Shown piece by piece: positions 55,340 to 63,508 of a stretch of 64,000 nt of DNA (position 1 is the stretch's first letter; the number at the start of each line of letters is the position of its first letter). Location: the NCBI GenBank assembly GCA_041650375.1, contig JBAZLH010000002.1:62001-126000 (forward strand), read 5' to 3'. The translations under genes and the position numbers were made by a program. Source of the DNA: UBA6220 sp041650375. GTDB lineage: Bacteria > Patescibacteriota > Minisyncoccia > Minisyncoccales > Minisyncoccaceae. The notes beneath the pieces were generated by a model. It saw only the letters and a program-made list of their open reading frames with translations, was not told where the DNA came from and did no database searches.

Positions 55340-56211
55340 TTTTTTATTTGGCATTTGGGGCAATAAAACGTTGCCCTTTGCCCCATTACAATTCGTTTTA
55401 CTTTTCCGCCGCACGGGCAATCGGCGCCTTCTTTGCCGTAAACTTTGGTGATTTTTTGAAAATCGCCTTTATTGCCGTGGACGTCCCGAAAATCCGATAA
55501 ACTGGCGCCCCGGGCCTTAATCCCCTTTTTTAATATTTCTTGCATGGCCGCGTAAAGATTTTTTAAATCTTTTTCATTCAAACGCTCTACTCGGTTTTCC
55601 GGATGAATCCTTGCCCTTAATAATATCTCGCTGGCGTAAATATTACCAATGCCCGCGATAAACTTTTGGTCCATTAAAACTAGCTTGATTTTACCAATTT
55701 TTTTTTGGAATAGAGCTTTAAACTTATTAAAAGTAAAAGCCGAATCAAGCGGCTCGGGCCCGAGGGAAGAAAATTCTTTTGATTTTAAGAGTTCCTCCTT
55801 TTTCCACAGCTCAATTTTCGCGAATTTTCTCACGTCGGATAAAGCGATTTGGCGATGGTTGTCCAAGAAAAAAATAAAGTGCAAATACGTGTTCATTATG
55901 TCTTCCGCGAGCGGGCCTTTTCCTTTCGCCTTCCATTTATTTTTTTCTTTTACCCACTCGCCAACCATTAAATGCCCGGTCATTTTTTGATGGACCAATA
56001 ACACGTAATCATTGTCCAAACAAAATAAGATATTTTTTCCCCTTCTTTTAATATTTAATATTTTTCGGCCCAAAATATTTTTTTTAAAACCGGCCAAACT
56101 CGGATGCTTTACCAATTTCGGCGTATCGGCCCAAATATCAACAAAAGTCCTGTTCAGGACTTCTTGTTTCAAACCATTTACAATTGTTTCCACTTCGGGA
56201 AGTTCCGGCAT
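55336..56211 (-). CDS. mutM: Formamidopyrimidine-DNA glycosylase
   Basis: 291 residues. The catalytic N-terminal proline is in MPELPEVETIVNGL, with the MTGHLMVG lysine region, GIGNIYASEILLRARIHP (H2TH) and the C-terminal zinc finger CPCGGKVKRIVMGQRATFYC. Removes oxidised purines. Follows the response regulator by 1 nt, an unusual signalling-repair operon. Confidence 0.96.
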   Translation of the reverse strand: MPELPEVETIVNGLKQEVLNRTFVDIWADTPKLVKHPSLAGFKKNILGRKILNIKRRGKNILFCLDNDYVLLVHQKMTGHLMVGEWVKEKNKWKAKGKGPLAEDIMNTYLHFIFFLDNHRQIALSDVRKFAKIELWKKEELLKSKEFSSLGPEPLDSAFTFNKFKALFQKKIGKIKLVLMDQKFIAGIGNIYASEILLRARIHPENRVERLNEKDLKNLYAAMQEILKKGIKARGASLSDFRDVHGNKGDFQKITKVYGKEGADCPCGGKVKRIVMGQRATFYCPKCQIKK

Positions 56212-56212
56212 A

Positions 56213-56581
56213 TTACCCCAAAATTGATTTTAATTTATTGACGATTTCCTGGGGCGTAAAATGCGCTTTCACCAAAAAGTCTTGCGCCCCGAGCTTTAAG
56301 CCTTTTTCAATATCTTCACTTTGCCCTAAATTGGAAAGGATGATTATGGGAACCTTGGCCGTGGCCGGATCTTTTTTAGCCCGCTCCAATACTTCAAATC
56401 CGTTTATCCCGGGCAAAATCAAGTCCAATAAAACCACATTCGGCATTTCCGATTTTATTTTTTCCAATCCGTCTTCGCCATCAACCGCGGAAACAACGTC
56501 AAATTGCAAGCTGGAAAGCTTCCTGACCATCAATTCCCTTAAAAACTTATCGTCTTCAATTATTAATATTTTTTTGGCCAT
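56213..56581 (-). CDS. Single-domain response regulator
   Basis: 122 residues, receiver domain only. Acidic pair IIEDDKFLRELM, phosphoacceptor aspartate in VVLLDLILPGINGFEVL, the ILSNLG switch residue and the lysine in DFLVKAHF. No output domain, so it acts through protein contacts. Paralogue of the regulator just upstream. Confidence 0.93.
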   Translation of the reverse strand: MAKKILIIEDDKFLRELMVRKLSSLQFDVVSAVDGEDGLEKIKSEMPNVVLLDLILPGINGFEVLERAKKDPATAKVPIIILSNLGQSEDIEKGLKLGAQDFLVKAHFTPQEIVNKLKSILG

Positions 56582-56600
56582 ATATTTATTGTTTAAAGTT

Positions 56601-56978
56601 TTAATTCTTAAACAATTCTTGTTCTATTTTTTTTACTTTTTGAAGAACTTCTTGGGGATTAAACTCTGTTTTAATTATCCAATCAATCACTCCCATTTCC
56701 TTAGCTTTGTCCAGCTCCACCGGCTGCCCGGAATTACTCACGATGATAATGGGAATATCTTTTAACATTTCGTCGGCGCGCATTTCTTTCATTACTTCAA
56801 AACCGCTTTTCCTAGGCATAATAATGTCCAAGAGAACCAGGTTCGGTGTGTTCAACCGCATCGCTTTCATTCCATCTTCGCCATCCGCGGCGGTTTCCAC
56901 CACATAACCGTTGTTTATTAATTTCTTCGCTAAAAGATCCCTTAATAATTTATCGTCTTCAATTAATAAAACCTTCAT
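56601..56978 (-). CDS. Single-domain response regulator
   Basis: 125 residues, receiver domain only: LIEDDKLLRDLLAKKL, the aspartate in LVLLDIIMPRKSGFEV, IVSNSGQ and WIIKTEFNPQEVLQKV. Clearly a duplicate of its downstream neighbour (same LIEDDK and NPQEVLQKV-type ends). Cotranscribed with the histidine kinase 29 nt upstream. Confidence 0.93.
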   Translation of the reverse strand: MKVLLIEDDKLLRDLLAKKLINNGYVVETAADGEDGMKAMRLNTPNLVLLDIIMPRKSGFEVMKEMRADEMLKDIPIIIVSNSGQPVELDKAKEMGVIDWIIKTEFNPQEVLQKVKKIEQELFKN

Positions 56979-57007
56979 AAGCCCTATGTATTGATTATTT
57001 TACAATT

Positions 57008-58252
57008 TTAATTGGAATTGGTCAAACGTTTTTTCAAAATCGGCACTGTAAAATAAAATGCTGTTCCGCTTCCCTCCTCGGATTCAAACCAAATCTTGCC
57101 CCGATGAGCTTCCACTATATTTTTAGTGGTATACAATCCCAACCCTGACCCGTCCGTTTCCAAACGGATAACATTGCTTCCCCTGAAAAATTTAGTGAAT
57201 ATCCTAGATTGCTGGTCTTGGGGAATCCCCACTCCGCTATCCTTAATTTTAAAAATAATATTATCCGCGTCTTTATCCAAAGAAATGTTTATCGTTCCGT
57301 TTTCCGGCGTGTATTTTATCGCGTTTTCCAAAAGATTTTGTATCGCCAACCCGACTTTTTCTTTATCTATTGAAACTTTGGGGAATAATTCTTTGGGTTT
57401 CTCAAACTTAAAGTTTATTTTTTTCATTTTTAACAAATCCGCCGAATTTTTCGCAATGGTTTCCACCACGTCTTCCATTTGCATCGGCTCCAATTTGTAT
57501 AAAAACCTGCCTTCCTCTATTCTAGTTACGTTAAGCAGGTCGTTGATCAATGATATCATCCTTTCATTGCTTTCATAGGTTTTTTCCAAAAGCTCTTTTT
57601 GTTCATCCGTAATTTTTCCGATATCGCCGTCTAAAATCATCCGAATAGTCCACTTAATAGCTGACAAAGGAGTCCTTAATTGGTGGGCAGCAATTGAAAC
57701 AAATTCGGTCTTCATGGCTTCCACCAGCTTATCTCTAGAAACATCGTGCAAAATCACTACGGTTTCTTTGCCTTCCACTCCCTCTTCCAGCGGAACGGAA
57801 CTTATTTCCAAAGAAAGTTTGTTGCCGAACGTAATCTCTTTTCGCAAAAGGCGTTTAATTTTCGCTTTTTTGTCTCCCTTGAGCGCGTTCCAAAGCGGGG
57901 TTAAGTCAAAATCCGCGGAAGTTATCCGAAAAATATTTCTGCCGATTAATTTTTCTTTGCCTTGTCTTAAAAATATTTCCGCCAAAGGGCTTGCCATTTC
58001 TATTTTATTCGTTTCGTCCAAAACCAATATCCCGTCGGTTAAATTATTGATAATCGCCAAAGTTTTATTTTTTTCTTTTACCGCGCCCTTTCTCGCTTCT
58101 TCGGTATCTTCCAAAATATTAAAAAAAGCCAAACGAATTTTCCTGAATTCTTCGTCTTTCCATTTTTCGGCCCGGATAATTTCCCCGCACACGGGAACGC
58201 ATGCTTCTTGGGTTTTGTTTTCCGTATTTATTTTTTCTGGAGTTGAATCCAT
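57008..58252 (-). CDS. PAS-domain sensor histidine kinase (soluble)
   Basis: 414 residues. No membrane helix. A PAS domain covers about 60-175 (LTDGILVLDETNKIEMASPL), then a HisKA dimerisation domain with the phosphorylated histidine in SIAAHQLRTPLSAIKW, and HATPase_c with LLENAIKYTPENG, GVGIPQDQQ and DGSGLGLYTT. A cytoplasmic sensor, possibly reading redox or a ligand through PAS. Two receivers follow in the operon. Confidence 0.94.
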   Translation of the reverse strand: MDSTPEKINTENKTQEACVPVCGEIIRAEKWKDEEFRKIRLAFFNILEDTEEARKGAVKEKNKTLAIINNLTDGILVLDETNKIEMASPLAEIFLRQGKEKLIGRNIFRITSADFDLTPLWNALKGDKKAKIKRLLRKEITFGNKLSLEISSVPLEEGVEGKETVVILHDVSRDKLVEAMKTEFVSIAAHQLRTPLSAIKWTIRMILDGDIGKITDEQKELLEKTYESNERMISLINDLLNVTRIEEGRFLYKLEPMQMEDVVETIAKNSADLLKMKKINFKFEKPKELFPKVSIDKEKVGLAIQNLLENAIKYTPENGTINISLDKDADNIIFKIKDSGVGIPQDQQSRIFTKFFRGSNVIRLETDGSGLGLYTTKNIVEAHRGKIWFESEEGSGTAFYFTVPILKKRLTNSN

Positions 58253-58283
58253 AAAATATTTTTAATGTATCCTTACCTTAAAT

Positions 58284-59258
58284 TTACCACAATTTAAGAT
58301 TTTCTCCAATTTGTTTTTTGGCTTTTTCTTTTTTGGGCTCTTTCTTTATTTTTTCTTCCGGTTCCGCACCGGGTAATTTTTTGCTTAAACTCTTAAACCC
58401 GAATTCTTCCAAGTGTTCCCGGGCTTTTTCTTTGTCAAAACCCTTCCAGGCGCAGTCTTCAATGCTCACTTTAATCGGCACATTTTTTTCAATCTTCGCC
58501 AAATCATAACTTAAAAAAGCTTCTTTTTTATAATCCAATAATTTTTGCAAAACCGCGCCTTTTATCCGCGGCTCGCTTTTCTCGGCTTCTTTATAAATAG
58601 CCTCTAAACTTTCGTAATCTTTAATCAATTGGATGGCGGTTTTTTCTCCAATTCCTTTCACTCCCGGAATATTGTCGGAAGCATCTCCTTTTAAAGACTT
58701 TAAAGTGACAATCTGCTCCGGGGACAGGCCCTCGTATCTTTTTTTAATCGCTTCGCAATTGTATAGAATCCCCTCTTTGATGCCCCGGTTTAAAAAATAA
58801 ACATTGGTGTTTTTGTCCACTAATTGCAAATTATCTAAATCACCGGAGATAATCACGTTTTTTATTTTCTTGGAATGGTTTTTACCAGCGAATTCCGACA
58901 AGGTTCCAATCAGGTCGTCGCCCTCATACCCGCTTTTTTCAAAAACCGGAATATCAAAAGATTTTAAAATTTCTTTAACCATTGGTATTTGCGCGTATAA
59001 TTCGTCCGGTGCTTTTTTTCGGGTAGCCTTATACTCCGGATATGATTTTTTTCGGAGCGTCGGTTCGGGCAAATCAAAACACGCGGCAATATATTTCGGG
59101 TCAAAATCTTTTATAACCCGAAAAAGCATAAGCAAAAATCCGTAAACCGCGTTTACGACTTCGCCTTTTTGGTTTGTTAAAGGCGGCAAAGCATGGAAAG
59201 CCCGATGAATAATTGAATTGGAGTCAATGATTAAAAAAGTTTCTTTGTTTTCTTCCAT
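58284..59258 (-). CDS. Stand-alone 5'-3' exonuclease (PolA N-terminal-like)
   Basis: 324 residues. FEN-like domain: FLIIDSNSIIHRAFHALPPL, AACFDLPEPTLR, the metal-site GYEGDDLIGTLS, SGDLDNLQLVD and the helix-3-turn-helix LKGDASDNIPGVKGIGEKTA. The last ~35 residues are lysine/glutamate-rich (KIKKEPKKEKAKKQ). No polymerase domain follows; this is a separate gene rather than a broken polA. Removes RNA primers or flaps. Confidence 0.9.
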   Translation of the reverse strand: MEENKETFLIIDSNSIIHRAFHALPPLTNQKGEVVNAVYGFLLMLFRVIKDFDPKYIAACFDLPEPTLRKKSYPEYKATRKKAPDELYAQIPMVKEILKSFDIPVFEKSGYEGDDLIGTLSEFAGKNHSKKIKNVIISGDLDNLQLVDKNTNVYFLNRGIKEGILYNCEAIKKRYEGLSPEQIVTLKSLKGDASDNIPGVKGIGEKTAIQLIKDYESLEAIYKEAEKSEPRIKGAVLQKLLDYKKEAFLSYDLAKIEKNVPIKVSIEDCAWKGFDKEKAREHLEEFGFKSLSKKLPGAEPEEKIKKEPKKEKAKKQIGENLKLW

Positions 59259-59263
59259 TGCGG

Positions 59264-59701
59264 TTATTTCTCGGTTATAGTTATTTTTCTTTGATTTTCT
59301 TCCAATATTTTAAAAATTATTTCCGTGGTTTTGGGCGGCAAAAATTTTTCTATTTTTTCCGGCCACTCTATCGCAATAATATTTTCCGGGTTGCTTATTA
59401 TTTCCTCAAATCCGAGTTTAATGATTTCTTGGGGAGAATCCAGGCGATAACAATCAAAATGAAAAAAATCTTTAAACGCTTGCCCCTTCAAGGGAGTCCT
59501 CGACATGATTATAAAGGTCGGGCTCTGAATTCTTTCTTTAATCTTTAACCCTCGGCCAAAACCTTGTAAAAAAGTGGTTTTGCCAGCGCCCAAATCGCCG
59601 CGCAAACAAAAAATCCTGGCTATCCGGCCGGGCTTGGCTTTCTCAGCTAAATTCTCTCCCAATGCTTGGGTCCCTGAAAAATCATTGGTTAAATATTCCA
59701 T
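59264..59701 (-). CDS. tsaE: tRNA threonylcarbamoyladenosine biosynthesis ATPase TsaE
   Basis: 145 residues. Walker A GDLGAGKTTFLQGFG, SPTFIIMS, FHFDCYRL and IIAIEWPEKIEKFL are the TsaE signatures. Needed with TsaB/TsaD to modify A37 of ANN-decoding tRNAs. First gene of the operon (tsaE, exonuclease, kinase, regulators); TATAAT (59715-59720) lies 13 nt before the ATG. Confidence 0.93.
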   Translation of the reverse strand: MEYLTNDFSGTQALGENLAEKAKPGRIARIFCLRGDLGAGKTTFLQGFGRGLKIKERIQSPTFIIMSRTPLKGQAFKDFFHFDCYRLDSPQEIIKLGFEEIISNPENIIAIEWPEKIEKFLPPKTTEIIFKILEENQRKITITEK

Positions 59702-59781
59702 TTCTTTTTTCTTTATTATATCTGTTTGGAATTAAGAAGCAAGTTCCGTGATTTAGCGGTTTTTTCCTTAAAAAATTGGGT

Positions 59782-59810
59782 TTGACTTTTGATTTGAAAT
59801 ACAGTAGTTT
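59782..59810 (+). promoter_or_regulatory. Promoter of the DHH-like gene
   Basis: TTGACT (59782-59787), 17-nt spacer, TAGTTT (59805-59810); the leader would be about 4 nt. Confidence 0.5.
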
Positions 59811-59820
59811 TAAGAAAAAT

Positions 59821-60912
59821 ATGGAAGAAACGGACAAAATTAAAAGCGCGCTCCAAAACGCCAAAAATATAGCCTTGTTCGTAAACAATAATCCGGATAG
59901 TGACGCCATCGGTTCTGTTTTGGCTGTATTTTTTTCTTTAAAAAAAATCGGAAAAAAGCCTTTTTTGGTTAATCCCGCTCCCCTCAAATCAATCAACGCG
60001 CTCATTCAAAGGCTAACCGAAGAAAAGCTGGTGCTTTCTTTTGCCGGTGATGTTTCGGAAATATTTTATGAAAAAAACGAAAAACAAACCAATATTTATC
60101 TCACTCCCAAAACCGAAAACGTTGCGCCTGAAAATTTCTTTTGTAAGGCCGTTTCCTCCAAGGAAGACCTGCTTACGACCGGCGATTTGCCTTTTGATTT
60201 GCTGATTACTTTGGGAGCGAATGATTACGCAAAAATAGAAGAAAACTTTACCGGCAATCCGGACGCGCTTTACCAGTGCGACATTATAAACATTGATAAT
60301 AACCTTTCCAACCAAAATTACGGCGACATCAATGTTATTAAAGACAATCCTTGTTTGTCCCAAACAGTGGCCTGTTTAATTAATGATTTGGGAGTTGAAT
60401 ATATGAACAAAAAAACCGCCAGTTCGTTAATTTTCGGGCTGGTTAATTCTCCCAAAAACACTCGCAATAAAAACAATATGAAAACCCTGCTTTGGCTCTT
60501 AAAAAACAGGGGCGATTTCAGCCTGTTGCCGGACTACCAAAAAAGCGGAACCGGGACAAAAATAAAATTATTGGAAGCGGCTTTAAAAAATTTAGATGCG
60601 GGCGCGTTAAAAAATTTCGAAGTTTATATTTCTTCTTTAAGTAAGAATGATTTTTTAACGGCTCGCGGCAACATTAAAGATTTGGCCTTTGTCGCCGACC
60701 GGGCGAAAAATTTTTTTCAACTCCCCTCTTTCTTTTTGCTTTGGGAGCAAAATAACGACATTAATGGATTATTTTTTAGCAACAACACAGCCCTTATTAA
60801 TAAAATTAAAACCCATTTTACCGGACAATATAAAGAGTCCGGCGGGTTGCTTACTGTTCCCGCGGATGGCCTGGAAAAAGCCAAAACCGCAATAATCGCG
60901 GTTCTTCCTTAA
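59821..60912 (+). CDS. DHH-family protein with degenerate active-site motifs
   Basis: 363 residues from the ATG at 59821. The overall plan of NrnA/RecJ-like DHH phosphoesterases is recognisable: FVNNNPDSDAIGSVLAV (motif I), then INIDNNLSNQNYG where DHH should stand, a linker, and a C-terminal DHHA1-like half ending SGGLLTVPADGLEKA where GGHxxAAG should be. So DHH is DNN and the second motif is lost, suggesting no phosphoesterase activity. It lies 28 nt before the pilus ATPase gene, same strand. Confidence 0.78.
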   Translation: MEETDKIKSALQNAKNIALFVNNNPDSDAIGSVLAVFFSLKKIGKKPFLVNPAPLKSINALIQRLTEEKLVLSFAGDVSEIFYEKNEKQTNIYLTPKTENVAPENFFCKAVSSKEDLLTTGDLPFDLLITLGANDYAKIEENFTGNPDALYQCDIINIDNNLSNQNYGDINVIKDNPCLSQTVACLINDLGVEYMNKKTASSLIFGLVNSPKNTRNKNNMKTLLWLLKNRGDFSLLPDYQKSGTGTKIKLLEAALKNLDAGALKNFEVYISSLSKNDFLTARGNIKDLAFVADRAKNFFQLPSFFLLWEQNNDINGLFFSNNTALINKIKTHFTGQYKESGGLLTVPADGLEKAKTAIIAVLP

Positions 60913-60927
60913 AATGAAATTTTAACC

Positions 60928-60933
60928 TATACT
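60928..60933 (+). promoter_or_regulatory. Candidate -10 box of the PilB-like gene (leaderless type)
   Basis: TATACT, 7 nt, ATG at 60941. A second overlapping TATACT begins at 60933. No clear -35. Confidence 0.4.
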
Positions 60934-60940
60934 ATACTTA

Positions 60941-62248
60941 ATGGAAAAAATAACCGGCAAACTGGAAATTGAAAAAGAATTTTTGGAAAGAAACCAAAAA
61001 AACTTTAAAAATGTCCCCAATCTTAAAATAGCCATTGAGGCGGCTTTAAGTTCAGACGTAACTTTTTTAATAAAAACCATAATGGGCGGCGCTGTTTTAT
61101 TGGACGTTTCAGATTTGCACTTGGAAACCACGGATCAAGGCAGCTCGCTTCGGTTTAGAATCGACGGATTACTCCAACCGGTTTGCTCTTTTAGCTATAC
61201 CCAGCACCAATCCTTGTTATCCCGTATTAAATTACTCTCCGGATTAAAGTTAAATATTGAAAAAAAACCGCAAGACGGAAGGTTTACGGTATTGTTATCC
61301 AATGAAACCGAGGGAGACCAGGAAATAGAAATCAGGGTCTCCACCTTGCCAGCTGAATACGGCGAAACCGTGGTAATGAGGGTTTTAAATCCAAAAAGCT
61401 TAATCAGCCTGGAAGACTTGGGATTAAGAAAAGACCTTTATGAGGTTTTTACCAAAGAATCGCAAAAACCGAATGGCATGATAATTGTCACCGGCCCGAC
61501 CGGCTCCGGTAAAACCACAACGCTTTACGCTTTTCTTAAAAAAATCAGAAATCCGGAAATTAACATTATTACGGTTGAAGACCCGATTGAGTACCACTTG
61601 GACGGCATTTCCCAAACACAAGTTGACGCCGACAAGGGATACGATTTCGCTTCCGGATTAAGGTCTATCGTCCGGCAAGACCCAGATGTTATTTTGGTTG
61701 GTGAAATCAGAGATTTGGAAACCGCCAGTATCGCCCTCCAGGCCGCGCTAACCGGACATTTGGTTTTATCCACCCTGCACACCAATAATTCCACGGGCAC
61801 GATTCCGCGATTGCAATCTTTGGGAGAGCAACCGGCCAATATCGCGCCGGCCATTAATATGATTGTCGCCCAGCGGCTCGTCCGAAAACTTTGCCCCAAA
61901 TGCGCGCGTGAAGAAAAAATTTCACAAGAAGCGTATGATCAAATCAAAAAAGAATTGCTTAATTTGCCAAAAAACATAGACGTGCCGGAATTAACAACTG
62001 AAACAAAAATCGGCGTTCCCAAGGGCTGCGAGTATTGCAGTTTTACCGGATATAAAGGCCGAATCGGCATCTTTGAAGCATTTTTGATTGACAATGAATT
62101 GGAAGAATTTATTTTAACCTCCCCCTCTTCCTCCGCCCTTCAAAAAATGGCCATGCAAAAAGGATTGGTATTAATGAAGCAAGACGGATTAATAAAAGTT
62201 TTGCAAAAAACAACTACCTTGGAAGAAGTTATCAAAGCCGCGGGATAA
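60941..62248 (+). CDS. GspE/PilB-family secretion ATPase
   Basis: 435 residues. The N2 domain (DLHLETTDQGSSLRFRIDG), Walker A VTGPTGSGKTTTLYAFL near 183-199, Asp box, Walker B VILVGEIRDLETASIALQ and the His box LVLSTLHTNNSTG are intact, plus the four-cysteine zinc site CPKCAREE...CEYCSFTGYKGR. The usual N-terminal MshEN/T2SSE_N domain is absent. It powers type IV pilus or DNA-uptake assembly. TATACT lies 7 nt before the ATG. Confidence 0.93.
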   Translation: MEKITGKLEIEKEFLERNQKNFKNVPNLKIAIEAALSSDVTFLIKTIMGGAVLLDVSDLHLETTDQGSSLRFRIDGLLQPVCSFSYTQHQSLLSRIKLLSGLKLNIEKKPQDGRFTVLLSNETEGDQEIEIRVSTLPAEYGETVVMRVLNPKSLISLEDLGLRKDLYEVFTKESQKPNGMIIVTGPTGSGKTTTLYAFLKKIRNPEINIITVEDPIEYHLDGISQTQVDADKGYDFASGLRSIVRQDPDVILVGEIRDLETASIALQAALTGHLVLSTLHTNNSTGTIPRLQSLGEQPANIAPAINMIVAQRLVRKLCPKCAREEKISQEAYDQIKKELLNLPKNIDVPELTTETKIGVPKGCEYCSFTGYKGRIGIFEAFLIDNELEEFILTSPSSSALQKMAMQKGLVLMKQDGLIKVLQKTTTLEEVIKAAG

Positions 62249-62257
62249 TAAACAAAA

Positions 62258-62296
62258 CCCGCCTTCGCTCCGAGTTTATCGAAGAGCTACGGCGGG
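62258..62296. repeat. CCCGCC-GGCGGG extended hairpin
   Basis: CCCGCC (62258-62263) and GGCGGG (62291-62296) enclose CTTCG/CGAAG pairing. On the minus strand four T residues follow, so it is a second terminator after the 6S-like RNA; on the plus strand it closes the PilB-like gene. Repeats of this style are, from memory, scattered in Parcubacteria genomes. Confidence 0.6.
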
Positions 62297-62302
62297 CAAA
62301 GC

Positions 62303-62468
62303 AAAAACCCGCCAGAAGGCGGGATGGCAAAATGATTACTGAATTGGGGGTCCAACTTTAGCATTCGGGCTGAAAGCGTAAGAATTTTCTCGAGGAATAA
62401 TCCAGCCAAAGCCAAATTATCCATATTCTGGAGAAAATCCCTCCCCCCAATACAACAATCATTTTGCC
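62303..62468 (-). ncRNA. ssrS: Structured small RNA, candidate 6S RNA
   Basis: About 166 nt. The 5' 25 nt (complement of 62444-62468) pair with the complement of 62326-62350 through 24 of 25 positions, including two G-T pairs. Inside lies a bubble, a second stem (ATTTTCTC / GAGAAAAT), an apical stem (GGATAAT / ATTATTCC), and on the 3' side of the bubble a small hairpin (CTTTCAGC / GCTAAAG). This closing stem, central bubble with 3' hairpin and apical stem is the 6S plan. It ends in CCCGCC-TTCT-GGCGGG-TTTTT. The promoter fits the first G. Confidence 0.6.
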
Positions 62469-62473
62469 TTAAA

Positions 62474-62502
62474 AGCATAATACAGTTTAAAATGTTTGTC
62501 AA
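62474..62502 (-). promoter_or_regulatory. Promoter of the 6S-like RNA
   Basis: TTGACA (62497-62502), 17-nt spacer, TATGCT (62474-62479); the start falls on the G that opens the 25-bp stem. The -35 box lies inside the first codons of ruvB on the other strand. Confidence 0.7.
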
Positions 62503-63508
62503 GAGTAATTCTCCAGAGCCAAATAACGCCGAAGAAACCCTTGATTCCGCTTTAAGGCCTCAAAAATGGGATAGTTATGTGGGACAAGAGAGGATAAAAA
62601 AGAATTTAAGAGTAATGATTGAAGCCGCTAAACGAAGAAAAGAATCTCCGGATCATTTGCTTTTTTACGGGCCAGCCGGTTTGGGTAAAACCACTCTCGC
62701 CCACATCGTTGCCCAAGAATTCGGCGCGGAAATTAAAATTACTTCTGGTCCGGTAATTGAAAAATCCGGCGACTTGGTCGCCCTGTTAACCAATCTTAAC
62801 CCGGGCGATTTTCTTTTTATTGATGAATGCCATCGCATCAACCGGTTCGTGGAAGAATATTTATATTCGGCCATGGAAGATTATAAATTATGCTTAATGC
62901 TCGGCAAAGGGCCCATGGCGAAAACAATCAACATTGAACTTCCTCCTTTCACATTGGTGGGAGCGACCACGCGCATTGACCTTATCTCCTCCCCTCTCCG
63001 CAGCCGATTCGGCGCGATTATGCAATTAAATTTTTACGAGCAAGAAGAAATAGAAAAAATAATCAAGCGCTCGGCCCGCATTTTAAACATAGAGATTGAG
63101 CCTGAGGCGCTGAAAGAAATCGCAGAACGCTCCCGCTATACTCCGCGAATCGCCAATAAGCTTTTAAAGCGCGTGCGCGACTTCGCTCAAATTGAAGGCA
63201 CCGGCATTATCACCAAAGATATTACCGATAAAGCGCTGTTTTTTTTGGAAATAGACAACTTAGGGTTGGAGCCCAGCGATAAAAAAATCATTGAAATGAT
63301 AATTAAAAGGTTTGACGGCGGGCCGGTTGGCTTACAAGCCTTGTCCGCGGCCACTTCCGAAGAAAAAAACGCCATATTGGAAATCTATGAGCCCTATCTG
63401 ACTCAATTGGGGCTTATAAAAAGAACCCAAAAAGGCAGAATTGCCACCGAGCTGGCTTATAAACATTTAAAAATCCAATGGCCGAAAAACCAAAAACCAT
63501 TACTTTAA
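62492..63508 (+). CDS. ruvB: Holliday junction helicase subunit RuvB
   Basis: 338 residues. RPQKWDSYVGQERIKKNLRV, Walker A GPAGLGKTTLAHIVA near 57-71, Walker B LFIDECHRI, sensor 1 VGATTRIDLIS and RSRFGAIMQL, then the winged helix with QLGLIKRTQKGRIAT. The hexameric motor of branch migration. CATAAT at 62476-62481 lies 10 nt before the ATG. Its 3' end overlaps the next gene by 31 nt. Confidence 0.97.
   Translation: MFVKSNSPEPNNAEETLDSALRPQKWDSYVGQERIKKNLRVMIEAAKRRKESPDHLLFYGPAGLGKTTLAHIVAQEFGAEIKITSGPVIEKSGDLVALLTNLNPGDFLFIDECHRINRFVEEYLYSAMEDYKLCLMLGKGPMAKTINIELPPFTLVGATTRIDLISSPLRSRFGAIMQLNFYEQEEIEKIIKRSARILNIEIEPEALKEIAERSRYTPRIANKLLKRVRDFAQIEGTGIITKDITDKALFFLEIDNLGLEPSDKKIIEMIIKRFDGGPVGLQALSAATSEEKNAILEIYEPYLTQLGLIKRTQKGRIATELAYKHLKIQWPKNQKPLL

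Noticed and set aside
62287..62502. A 71-residue minus-strand reading frame
   Set aside because: It coincides with the 6S-like RNA and its terminator; composition looks non-coding and pairing explains the sequence better.
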